A stretch of DNA of 64,000 nt from NCBI RefSeq assembly GCF_000006405.1, contig NW_003207237.1:130071-194070 (forward strand), read 5' to 3'. Below, in pieces: positions 50,725 through 60,640 of this stretch. Position 1 is the stretch's first letter, and each line of letters starts with the position of its first letter. The DNA is from Perkinsus marinus ATCC 50983 (Eukaryota > Perkinsozoa > Perkinsida > Perkinsidae). The position numbers were made by a program, and so were the translations under genes. The notes beneath the pieces are model-generated. The model worked only from the letters and a program-made list of their open reading frames with translations. It ran no database searches and was not told the origin of the DNA.

Positions 50725-52114
50725 GGCATCACACTGTATCATTTTTTAATCCTTATTACTTATTAATTCCGTACTTAGTCCACAAGAGAGTATAGTGTTT
50801 CACAGTCAGGGTCACAAGGGTCGCAGCCGGAGCTACCGGAATCCTTACACTCATAAATCACGGCTCACCAGTTGATTTGGCTCGCACTGTACTCGCAATG
50901 CCTGGCCGTCGGCCAGTGGCCGAGCTTCTGGGGGGGCCGAGGGTTCGACTGTTGCAGACGCCCGTAAAACTGTGCTTAACACAACAGCACAGTTGAGCCG
51001 AGAGTCGTAGAGCTCTATTCCCAAGTCGTAGAGCTAATGAAATGCCCATTAAAATAGCATCCTTGGTTTGTTCAAGCTCCGCTACTCTTAAAACATCAAC
51101 CGGTAATTTGAACAAACTTTTCGCTACTTCTCCGGTATCGACGAAGCTTGCCTCTTTTTCATCTGAGGTTTCATCTTACGCGCTGACTGCAACGTCCGAG
51201 CTACCAGCTTTTTATCCGATATCGAAATATCACCAAAACCATGTAATTGGTTGAGTGTCTTCCGATATCGTTGTGTACTGCAAATTTGTTGATTCCACCA
51301 AACCCCTCACAAACATAACTTCAAACCAGACAGTGGAAATTCCATTCTCATGGACTTATAATATTTATACGCAGATTCATAACCTTCCTTTGTTTCCACT
51401 GTCAGCAGAAACAAAGAAAGGTTATGAATCTATCAGTAGACTACTGAAATAGAAAGCTCTAGGAAATCAAGGAGATTCTTTCTCCCTCTTCCGTTTTAGC
51501 CCTAGCTTGATGAGAAGCCCACTCAGCAGACTTGGAGACCATCTATTTTAACCCAAAGTACTTCGGCACTTATTCAACACAAGAAACGCAACAAATTACT
51601 GATGAGGGAGAATCCGTTTTCCATTCGACACGCACCGAGAATCAAACTGCCAACATCGGATTATTCTGACACACTAATCTGTTATGGTCTTGGATATTCA
51701 TTTCGTGAGACAGATTCGTTTAATGACCGTGGTCGTGGCATGAAGAAGCACAGTGGGAGCCAATACACAGCGCTGTCGATCCAGAACGGTATCCGCACTG
51801 AACACTCGCAAAATCATGTATAAGCAGAGTCCGAAAGTATTCGCTTCAACATATGATTCGACTACCCCTTGCTCAGATAGGAAATACGATATACGATAGG
51901 CTAGGAATTTACCCTTTCCTGTTACTTATCCTATTTACTGGGTGAGCGAGGGCAAAAGCTAGAGTCTAGTCTTTTCAACTCGTCAGACATTCGAATAGTC
52001 TTCCGATTCATCACTACCTTGAAAAGGGTCTAGCAGGTACCCCCATAGCTTACGCAGATTGATAGTGCTCGAAATGCAGAACATGAATCGCTTCGCTCCG
52101 CACTCTCGTCGCGC
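50725..52114. other. Intergenic, no gene recognised
   Basis: It contains a long near-perfect foldback (51373-51431) and short frames of 65-85 codons without recognisable content. Confidence 0.35.
51373..51431. repeat. Foldback with 24-bp arms
   Basis: The left arm starts AGATTCATAACCTTCC. The right arm is its reverse complement with one mismatch; the loop is 11 nt. Confidence 0.9.
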
Positions 52115-53019
52115 ATGATGAAAATCTTCTACCTAACTATCTTGGCTTCTATTTGTGTCGTTGCAATGTCGTTGTTGCGTCGCGCTGCATGCCCGCAGAG
52201 GGTCATACCCAAACGTGTATGCGAGGCTGTTAAGAACCCTCTAATCGGAGGGCCCAATCAGAAGGCTCGTGGTGCTATCACCAGTGGATTCGCCGGTGGA
52301 GGTGCCAAGAGGCTGTGAGTTACTCCCGACTCTATCTGGTGGGATCGTCTGTTTCAGAGGAGGCAAAGGTTATGGCATTATGGCTGATTGGTGTGATCAC
52401 GGTTACAGTTTCACTAAGGGTCAGGCGATCACAGGTAGGGGAGTTTCTATCGAAGCCACTGTTGATTTCTCTCAAGGTATGCCTCATTGGCCTCTATGGT
52501 GTGGCGGTGGTGTTCCCGACAAGTTCATAAAGATAGACCCAGATGTCCACTTCAATTTGCAAGTACGACTCGAGAGTGCTACTGAATCTATCGTTGTGTA
52601 TGGCAGGGTTATCGTGAGCGTATCGGATGGTATGGATTCTTCACCGCCTTCCTGCAAGCCAACTACCACGCGTTTGTCTACTTTGTGAGATTCATTCCCA
52701 TCAACATAGCAATTTTCTGGATCTATGTCAACGTAAGTCGAGAACTGGAGTTGGCTTGCATATTCCTGTGTGAAATCTCTTAGGAACGTCAGAGAGAGCC
52801 CCAAGAGAACGTTATGGACCACGAGGAGTTCTTCAGGGACTTCGACTCGATTTATCTTGGACAAGTGTAAATGCCGTTCCCCTAGCAGTCGCCGTGGTAG
52901 CTGATTCATTATTATTCTGTTCCAGATTTGACCATCACCGATTCGCCGAGTGGCTAGCTCGTCGTCGTGCTGTGAAATGGGGCTACGCGGATCAGATCCA
53001 TATACCTCCTGTGCACTAA
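52115..53019 (+). CDS. Uncharacterised six-exon membrane protein, 221 aa
   Basis: I do not recognise it. Six exons (52115-52314, 52358-52434, 52477-52562, 52607-52732, 52784-52866, 52926-53019) join in phase with introns of 42-59 nt and give an uninterrupted 221-residue product. The N-terminus is a hydrophobic segment followed by Arg/Lys (FYLTILASICVVAMSLLRR), which could be a signal anchor or an organelle-targeting sequence. A Gly-rich basic stretch follows (GGPNQKARGAITSGFAGGG), then GYGIMADWCDHGYSF. A second hydrophobic segment lies in exon 4 (FVRFIPINIAIFWIYVN). The tail is charged (DHEEFFRDFDSIYLG, FDHHRFAEWLARRRAVKWG). The layout resembles small subunits of organellar membrane complexes, but that is only an impression. 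Confidence 0.6.
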
Positions 53020-53141
53020 CACCTGACGTGATTTACGAGCATATCAGCCGTATGAGGAGAAGAGGAAGATCGTTATTATTTATTTGAGTACAGCCAGGGG
53101 CTATGGCCCCTCGGCCAGAACCATTTCATAGGAGGTGGAAG

Positions 53142-53384
53142 ATGCGGAACAGTTGGATTGTCTTGCTACTATTATCAGTGCTGTGTTAACGGCGGAACGC
53201 CAAAGTGACTTATACATAGTTCACCCCTGATATTGCAGCGTTATTACAAGTCATGTATGAGGCTTTGCAAGTAGCCCGTAATCGTCATGACCCTGGAACT
53301 TGGTTTTCACCGTGTCCATCGGGATCGTCGTCGCCTGGGTTCATTCATAGTGTAGAGGAGCTGAAATTGGAAGACTATACTTGA
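53142..53384 (+). CDS. Possible small secreted peptide, about 62 aa
   Basis: A short exon with a signal-peptide-like start (MRNSWIVLLLLSVL) can be joined, over a GTTAAC...TTGCAG intron, to a second exon reading SLLQVMYEALQVARNRHDPG and ending KLEDYT at TGA 53382-53384. The donor is weak and there is no family match, so this is a tentative call. Confidence 0.25.
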
Positions 53385-54546
53385 GAGCTGTCGAGTCTCG
53401 AGTCCTCTTCAATTACTAACACTCATAGCGATACCGATATGCTCTCGGGAGATGCGCGCCATACTGGAGCTGCAAGTAAATTTCACTCTGAGAAAGGCTT
53501 TGCCCACAGCAGGTTGCAGGGAATCATCCAGGAACCTATAATGTTACCGCGGAGAACTCATTTTTTTGTATTTGTCACGTGACTATGAATACATTCTCCG
53601 ATTAGTTTCCCATGTAAATGTTACCACATTAGGAACATTTCCTCATCATTATCAAACCCTGGGCAACGTGATTCCTCAAAGCTGGACGTGTCTCTTGTGC
53701 GGTAAATGATCCAGACAGCGACATTCAAGATGCTCAGGAGGATTTCTCCTGGAGTTCTCGCAGCCCCTGGCCCTCCGCAGAACACTCTTTGTACGCAGCT
53801 TCTGTGGGGATGTGTATCTCACTTTACTCAGCGGGATGTTCGTAAATGTTCTTCACGAAACTTTTGAGCGGTTTGGCGTTAAATCTGTTATTATTAATCC
53901 GGAAGGAAGCTCGCAGAAGCCCTTCTCGATGAAGGTGTAATAGTCAAGGTTATCCACATTGACATGTCTCAAAACTCTAACACAGTTCAAAGAAGAATGA
54001 CTCCCATGTCGAGGCGGAGTACACGAGCTGGGGACTGCGGTTGTTCGAAATTAACGCCAGGATGGGGGTGGCTCTGTGTGGATAGTGTACAAGTTGACAT
54101 TTAAGGGTTGATCTGGCAGTTCAGGCCATGCAACTATTATTGATTGGAATACCAGCAATTCCCATACATGACTCGAACTGCCTGCGGTGGCATGGCTCTC
54201 CATTAACGAACCAAACAGTGGCCGCATCACCAATTTTTTTCAATGGCTCGATTTACTCTGTGTGAGTGCCGAAATTTCACCTCTAATGGTCTCAAGGGGA
54301 AAAGATTGTAGGAGCAGAAGCCAACCCATGGCTAGTTGATATTATCCTTGTCCTTCCCAATCCGGTGGAGGCAACCCGCTACTATGCTTTATCGTGAGGT
54401 GGAATTAGAGTGTGCCAAGCATTTCATATGAGTTCTGCCGCTCAGAGTCGCTATCCACCACTGGGCGCAGCAGTTTGTCAGTGTCTGGGATAATCATCCA
54501 CGAGGAACTATCTCCCCCCCCCTTTCACAAATAACAGCAGTCGTTA
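53385..54546. other. Intergenic, no gene recognised
   Basis: Over 1.1 kb with only short frames and no repeat structure that stood out. Confidence 0.35.
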
Positions 54547-55017
54547 TTGCTTTCTTCATTAGTGCAGGAGAGTCGTTTTCCAATAGGCCCGGAACGCTTC
54601 ACATTAATGCATGAACTCAACTTCCTTTCCGATGAAGAAACCGTTCCCGAGGTGGTGGTAAAAGACTCACTTCAAATGGACGAACATGAGCTTCTTCCTG
54701 ATTTCGAATCGTCTCTTTGTTACATCATGGGCCGCCCAATACGAACACAACGAAATCCAGAATGTCTGTCAGAAGATCATCAGACCATCGCGTACAAGTT
54801 GCGCTGAGGCGTTGAGGAGTTGCAATACTGCAAGATTTTGCCCCTCCCTCTCCTCGAAATCGGTACCATGTTATCGCCTGGTTCTTTTCCCCCTGGTCCT
54901 CATTCAGCTCTCCTGCTGAGGAGGTCGCGCTTAGGGTGGTCATCGATTTGGATAAAGCCAGCAAGTGGGGGCTTCCTATTGTTCTGTCTGGTCGACTTCC
55001 ATCGATTGCAGTGTAGT
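54547..55017 (+). CDS. Unrecognised gene, 3' part
   Basis: The last open block on the plus strand (about 54818-55017) reads continuously from GVAILQDFAPPSPRN through WFFSPWSSFSSPAEEVALR to KWGLPIVLSGRLPSIAV and a TAG. An acidic upstream block (DEETVPEVVVKDSLQMDEH, about 54625-54680) may be an earlier exon, but the join was not solved. It ends 52 bp before the UQCRH start. No family is recognised. Confidence 0.3.
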
Positions 55018-55069
55018 CCAGCATGTCGCAGTCTCTCATTGTAGTAGTGAGTATCTCCAACTCTCCACA

Positions 55070-55540
55070 ATGGCACGTGCCTACTGCGGTCGCTTCGCAT
55101 TCATGTTGGACTACCCCAAGTCGTACCATCCCCCTCGGAAGAACGAGGATGGAGACTATGTCGATCCAAGAACTGACATGCTTCCTAAATGTGCGGCAGA
55201 ATGTTCCGAGTGGCTCACTGAGTAGGTTTCATTCATCGACGTTATTTGCTCGACTCTCTCCCGCTTGTGATGAATTGGCGGCCGATTCACCGCAAGCAGG
55301 AGAGACTTTGATTTGCTTGAAAAAAGGAGAAGTATTATAGACCAGTGAATGGTGAACATTGTGATGAAATGTTCACTAATTTTCCTATGTTGTTATCCCC
55401 TTCGCTGTAGGTACAACGCCTGCGTCCAACGTATCAAAATGCGTACTGATGGTCGTGGTAACTGCCAAGGTCAGTACGAAGAGTTCGCGATGTGTCAAGA
55501 TCACTGCATTGCGCATGAGCTGTTTCACTACTTGAAATAG
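55070..55540 (+). CDS. UQCRH: Cytochrome bc1 complex hinge subunit (UQCRH/QCR6), 93 aa
   Basis: A small acidic-to-neutral subunit that sits at the cytochrome c1 side of respiratory complex III in the mitochondrial intermembrane space. Two exons (55070-55221, 55411-55540) join in phase with a 189-nt intron. The C-terminal half matches the family: CAAECSEWLTEYNACVQRI, then NCQGQYEEFAMCQDHC and AHELFHYLK at the very end. The paired Cys form the hinge helix hairpin. The N-terminus (ARAYCGRFAFMLDYPKSYH) differs from animal and yeast proteins and lacks their acidic run, as in other divergent protists. The start is the first Met after an upstream in-frame region without a homologue. Confidence 0.8.
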
Positions 55541-55943
55541 CATCGGTGTGGTCTTCGGCGGTGTACTATTTTTCACCTCAGCATCGTCGACAGCGAATAG
55601 GAGTATCATCTAGATGAACTACGCACAGGCTGCGGTGTGACACCCCAGCCCTTAACCTGGCATATTGTTTTTGAGGTCCTTTTTATGTGATCGGGTTTTG
55701 GGTTAGGGGGAATTCGTATTAAGCATCGTTATAGTGTTCTCTTAGGATGAGGCATTGACTGCATCATTTCAATGGAATGAAAACGATATGTATTTTTGAT
55801 AAGTGGAGACAGCGTAACACAATAGTTCACTAGCTTGCTCGATTCCTCGTCTAGAAGTCCTCAGTGTGTGGTAAACTTTATAAAGCAGGATATTTGTCTT
55901 GCTCTCATCTTTGGTGGCTATCCTTTGACACTTCAGCTGCGAG
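55541..55943. other. Intergenic between UQCRH and phosphatase
   Basis: About 400 bp with no recognised feature; presumably the 3' end of one gene and the promoter of the next. Confidence 0.35.
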
Positions 55944-57953
55944 ATGGTTTTTGGCAAGTTCTTTGGTCTACAGGGACAGCAGTATTCCTATCGTGGTTTC
56001 TACACTTTACTCTGTGCCTCTTACATTGGTGAGAGCCTTTTCTTCAACATAGTAGCGTTGATCATACTATGGTTGATGGGTCGGTACTTAGTTTACCCCG
56101 AGTTCCCAGCAAAGGGTAGGAGTAAGAAGACCGAATGGCTGTGGCTCGTCGGTATCGTTGTGGTCAACTTTATTCTGGCTCTGCTACTTATTGGCCTTTT
56201 CGTCATCTTTGGCGCTTTCACATTTGGTGACTATTATGGTTGGATATATTTCGCTTGTATGCCAGCCTTATATCTGTGCTTTCTGGTAAGCGTCTTTTTC
56301 CTCCGACGGTCCATCTGCTACGACTGGGCTTTCGGTTTCTTGATATATACTGCTGCTTTTCAAGCATGGTTCCTCATCCAGATTCCTACAATGTTCAACT
56401 ACGTTTACCAGTACTTGACTTGGTTGGTTGGTATAGGAGCGTCGCTGCCACTTATGGCTGCCGTATGGCATAGTTTCTGCGGATATTGGTCGACTAAAAC
56501 GCTGATCAAGAAATGGTGGTTTTGGCTTGCCGAGGTCTTCACTCTGGCGTTTGGAATTTTCATCACCTACTGTGTAGCGGGCACATGTATTGCGCCGTAT
56601 AACCCTATGGAGAACGGTTGGTGGATCCAGATGGAGCAGTCTATATTTTGGTCCTCGAGATTGTTCCGTAGCTTCACTTCGAGTGCTCAGTTCTGTCCTC
56701 CCGATCAGCTTGAGCCCTGCCATGTGTTCCTCACGCCAGCTCAGAATTTGACTGACAGCATGTTTGTCAATGTGCACATGGGTTCTAATACTCGGTCCGT
56801 TAAAGTTCATTACAATATGAAAGGTGGTCCTCAGATTGGTGTTATCGACGCTGATGAATTTGAGGTTCCTATGTTGGATTTCAGAGATCAGCGAAATGTT
56901 TATGCGGCGTTCCTACCAAATTTGACTCCAGGAGGTGTGGTTGAATTCACACTCGAGTCGGACAGGAAACACTTTGATGAGGTTTATCGCTTCCGGACGG
57001 CAAACTTGACCGGCACTGTGCATTTCACTGATGGTGGTGATGCTGGTACTTCGACCTATGTGCAGGAGGTCAATTCTCATGTAGGAGAGTATGATCCTCT
57101 CTTCGCTGTGGACGCCGGTGATGTTGCTTATGATAACGGTCTGTTTACTTGTGCCTGTGTTTGGGATAGTTTCCTTACTAATTACGAGACGATCAAGACC
57201 AGTGATGGTTATATGGTGCCGCTGATTGTTACGACTGGCAATCACGATGTTGGGGCGAATCACCACAACAAGGGAGCTATTGCGGGCTTTATGGACCCGA
57301 AGCAGTGCAATGATCACTCGCTATATAATGCCCGGCCTCCGATCTTCGCATACTTCCCATTCGAGGCTGTGAATGGTCATGCGAAACCTGTGTGTGAGCG
57401 AAACCCAAATCATGTTCACTATGCTGGAAAGGCCTTGACGTATTGGGCACTCGACTCACTGTATGGAACTGATGATCCAATGGTCGCTGCCAATTTCGTC
57501 AGCGAGAGAATGGGAAACTACACTGACGTTGTTAATCATGTTGCTGGTTATCATGTTCCTATGTATCCCAATGATGGAGGCACCGTTGATACACCTTTGA
57601 CTCAACCTATGAGGGACTATTGGCCTCAGATGATATTCGACAAGTACCACTTCAAGGTCTGCTTCGGTCATCATGCGCATGTCCTAAAACGAACAATGCC
57701 GATGACTAATAACTCGGTCGCCGAGGGCGGTGTTCTCTACGTTGGTGACGGAAAGTGGGGCACCACTGGTGCATTATTACCAACGATGGATGGTCTGGTG
57801 TTTGGTCCGCCGTTTGTCACTTCCGGTATCGACTACCATGTATGGCATGGCACTGCTGAGGATGATGGTCATTTGAAAGTTATTGCGGTGGATCGGTTTG
57901 GCAAAGTTGTTGATTCGACCGACAACTATGAGACTGGCCAGTGGCCGATGTAG
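55944..57953 (+). CDS. Multi-pass membrane purple acid phosphatase, 669 aa
   Basis: A binuclear-metal phosphatase of the PAP family with its catalytic domain probably outside the cell or in a vesicle lumen. All five metal motifs are present: GGDAG (Asp366), GDVAYDNG (Asp393, Tyr396), GNHD (433-435), VAGYH (His537), and GHHAH (576-579). Between residues about 300 and 350 is a fibronectin-like lead-in, as in plant-type PAPs. Unusually, residues 1-220 hold about six hydrophobic segments (for example VALIILWLMG, VVNFILALLLIGLFVIFG, YLCFLVSVFF, WLVGIGASLPLMAAV, FTLAFGIFITYCVAG). It is one exon. The N-terminal Met at 55944 is followed directly by the first membrane region. The family is sure; substrate and location are inferred. 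Confidence 0.88.
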   Translation: MVFGKFFGLQGQQYSYRGFYTLLCASYIGESLFFNIVALIILWLMGRYLVYPEFPAKGRSKKTEWLWLVGIVVVNFILALLLIGLFVIFGAFTFGDYYGWIYFACMPALYLCFLVSVFFLRRSICYDWAFGFLIYTAAFQAWFLIQIPTMFNYVYQYLTWLVGIGASLPLMAAVWHSFCGYWSTKTLIKKWWFWLAEVFTLAFGIFITYCVAGTCIAPYNPMENGWWIQMEQSIFWSSRLFRSFTSSAQFCPPDQLEPCHVFLTPAQNLTDSMFVNVHMGSNTRSVKVHYNMKGGPQIGVIDADEFEVPMLDFRDQRNVYAAFLPNLTPGGVVEFTLESDRKHFDEVYRFRTANLTGTVHFTDGGDAGTSTYVQEVNSHVGEYDPLFAVDAGDVAYDNGLFTCACVWDSFLTNYETIKTSDGYMVPLIVTTGNHDVGANHHNKGAIAGFMDPKQCNDHSLYNARPPIFAYFPFEAVNGHAKPVCERNPNHVHYAGKALTYWALDSLYGTDDPMVAANFVSERMGNYTDVVNHVAGYHVPMYPNDGGTVDTPLTQPMRDYWPQMIFDKYHFKVCFGHHAHVLKRTMPMTNNSVAEGGVLYVGDGKWGTTGALLPTMDGLVFGPPFVTSGIDYHVWHGTAEDDGHLKVIAVDRFGKVVDSTDNYETGQWPM

Positions 57954-58797
57954 TTTTCTATTTGTCCCAATACGGTTCATAAAAGCTCCGTAAGGTGGTC
58001 TACATAATTATGCATATGCTAAGTCTATGCTACATACAGTTGCTCTTGCAACTTGGGCGGGTTGCGTTTCGCCTTGAACCCGTCTACTGCACCTCTACGG
58101 AAGCTCTGTTTACTATCGCTTGAATTCTTGACTTCTCGGTTTTCGTCACCGTTCGTGTTGACCCGTAGAAATTCGGTTGTTATATTATTTTACCCATAGT
58201 TCCTAATGTATTCCTCATAAATGTATGCACTATGTTTCTACTCTGTCACCGACGTGCTTCTGTTGTTGGGTTCCTAGCGATAGTCTTGTGAGGGAGCCCT
58301 CAAACACATATCTTGGAAATAAACCGTTCGATGAACGAGGTATCGACGAGGAGATTGTCGTTGATTCCTGCTTTAATAGTAAACTCCTGATCCCAGCTGA
58401 AGAAAGCATCCCTCAGCCCAGTATCACCCGAAGCGACCGACTCCTCGTCATGCTTTTTCTCAATAATACATCATAGCAATCTGATAAGACCTTCCCTATC
58501 ACTTTCCACTGTAAGATACATTGACTGCACCCCCTGCAGAAGCTCTGTACGCGTCGCTGTGTCCTCGAAGGCGACTCTATCTATCCATTCACAGAGGAAA
58601 CAACTACAGGAAGGAGCACTTAGTGCATAACAAAATGTTTCTATTGCAGTGTGTGAGTGATTGCTTTCCTCGGCTGAATACATAATTCAGGTAGAAGCAT
58701 ACACAAAACCGATGAGGATTTCCCATAAGAAAGGTTCCATCACAATTTTCGTTATCACCAATTTCATACTCACCCACAGTGAACTTAGCATCTCGTA
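57954..58797. other. Intergenic with one dispersed repeat copy
   Basis: This follows the phosphatase stop codon. It contains repeat copy 10 (58663-58781) and short frames without recognised content. Confidence 0.35.
58663..58781 (-). repeat. Intron repeat family, copy 10
   Basis: Minus-strand reading starts CACTGTGGGTGAGTATG and ends TTCAGCCGAGGAAAGC. It is the most diverged copy. If the zinc-finger gene next door extends here, it would again lie in a sense-orientation intron. Confidence 0.55.
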
Positions 58798-59450
58798 TTA
58801 CCATCGTCGTAAGTTACGACGTGTTACGACTCGTAACACAACATAAATCAACTGAAAAACTCTGATACTTCCCGATACTCCATCTTTAAAGCCCTCGGAG
58901 TCCGAGGGCTGTCCGAGGCTCGGACAATACACGCTCAACTTTGACACTTCAACGGAACCTGCATCATGAGTAGACATGAGAAAACAACCAAGCATTATTA
59001 GCAACTTCATTACCAAAATCATCACCAACATACTCGAATATCAGTGGGCCGGCCGTCAACAGCCCTTCTATCACCGTTTTTTGCCTTAATACAATAGATT
59101 CCCATAACGAAATGAGGTGATGACCTGAGAAACAAATACCTATTAATTTCAGGTGTGCAATCAAGTTACGCTCAGTGCCCAGGTGTCGGGACTTATTGGA
59201 ACGATCCAGCCACTGCTTGCAAACGTGGCAGTACCAACCAGTGGCGTTCCGACCAGCATTTTCGACTGACATCACAAGTAGAACTAATCGCGAGACATGA
59301 GTTCCTTTCTGAGGATCACATGCGTTCAACCAGGACAAATTCACGCGTTACTCACGCGTCATCTGTGCCAAACTGTCTCTGCATAAAATCGACGGTCTCT
59401 ACGCTATGGGCAGCGATAAGCCCCCCCTTGAGGACTCAAGTTACTAATAA
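58798..59450 (-). CDS. Candidate split gene with a Cys/His finger
   Basis: The central exon has WYCHVCKQWLDRSNKSRH followed by NLIAHL, a C-x2-C-x11-H-x9-H spacing close to a C2H2 finger. Upstream, an exon reads GGLIAAHSVETVDFMQRQFG before a GTGAGT donor. Downstream, an open block reads GSVEVSKLSVYCPSLGQPSD. Joins between the three were not fully solved. I do not recognise a family; such fingers occur in both nuclear proteins and mobile elements. Confidence 0.3.
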
Positions 59451-59788
59451 TTTGCGTTAATTTGGTTAATTTGCGCATAGAGTTACTGCTTCGGGTCGAT
59501 GTGAAGGTCAGACTATGACAGAGGCTTTGCGCGGAATTTCATGTGTGCACGCGTGCTGTGATGGATGAAGAAGCCATCGACATGGCTTATGGAGTGGCGC
59601 TGTGGCGCGGACAACCAAGGAAGAGAGATAGGAATTATAGACCAATATCTTCATACAAGTGATATCGGATGGGTGACGGATTTGTCCGATGTGATGTGAA
59701 AGAACGAATACTTTTTTGGGCGGTTGGCCTGGTTTTAGCTACGGGAAGATCGATCAATTCACGTGTGCAGGCCAACTTGCACACAGCT
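59345..59788. other. Mostly non-coding
   Basis: Apart from the possible first exon of the finger protein (about 59360-59450) I see nothing that can be assigned. Confidence 0.3.
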
Positions 59789-60046
59789 TCACAACCCTAC
59801 CTGCACCACGTAGCTGTAAGGTGACTTGCAGGCTGGGAATCCCAGCTCAGGAGGTGCGTAGGGGTTTGTCGGGCGTGTATACCCCCGCACTAGTAGGTCG
59901 TGCGTAACAACTTCTTCCCTCTGATTAACCCTTGCTCCCACGGGACGCGTGTTGAGCAACAGGGTCACATAATCCAGTACCGCTTGCGATACTCTGGAGG
60001 TTTTGCCCTGATTGGCTTTCAGGAACAGAGCTCGGACTTTATTCAT
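59789..60046 (-). mobile_element. Integrase-like fragment, possibly BEL/Pao type
   Basis: The frame includes VSQAVLDYVTLLLNTRPVG and, after a short gap, THDLLVRGY. This follows the pattern at the end of retroelement integrases, where a helix with N(S/T)RP is followed by a (H)xLL(x)G block, most typical of BEL/Pao elements. No catalytic residues or other element genes are recognised around it, so it is a short remnant or a chance likeness. Confidence 0.35.
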
Positions 60047-60640
60047 TCCAAGGTCGTTTCTTTACCTTCCCTTGCATCCAAGGCGATCTAGTATTTGCAT
60101 AAACCACCTGGACGTTCATGGATGGTATAGCATCTCTAAACTTGTCACTTTTGAAGTAACTCGCTGTATCAACATGCATGTACTTGATCGCATGGTTAAT
60201 AGAACGTTGCAACAGCATTGGTTTTCAGTGAAAACTTTTCACAACGATTAAGACGTTTATGGGAGTCACAATGAATTTGGTACTACGAAATGTGATCAAA
60301 TTCATCATTGTGATCAAATTACATTTCATAGTACGAAATTCGTATACACGGAAATCAGTGTAATGGCATCGCTTATAGACTAGACAACACAAATGAAAGG
60401 CATTCCTAACGACACGTTTCACATCGCATCATGTCTCAGGACGAACTCGCACCATGACAGCTTTCGCAGACTTGGGTCGTCTAGACCTGTTTCGTGCTGC
60501 ACTCCCAGGTCTAGATCGGGGGAGTAAGGGTAGAGCCAGTGGTGGTGAGGGTCGAGGGACAAGCACCGCACTCGCGGATTGGGGTCTTGACGGTGGCGCT
60601 GTGTACACGTTCAGAAGCCCAGAAAGACCTGCTAATATTC
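60047..60640. other. Intergenic with a long imperfect foldback
   Basis: The foldback is at about 60268-60343. A plus-strand frame starting at 60454 has skewed composition and lies opposite the split minus-strand gene; I do not call it. Confidence 0.3.
60268..60343. repeat. Long imperfect foldback
   Basis: CACAATGAATTTGGTACTACG pairs, in two parts with a few mismatches, with the sequence ending CATAGTACGAAATTCG. ATCAAATT also occurs on both sides of the centre. Confidence 0.75.

Noticed and set aside
54725-55129. 134-codon minus-strand frame
   Set aside because: It lies opposite the UQCRH start and the 3' end of the preceding plus-strand gene and has no recognisable content.
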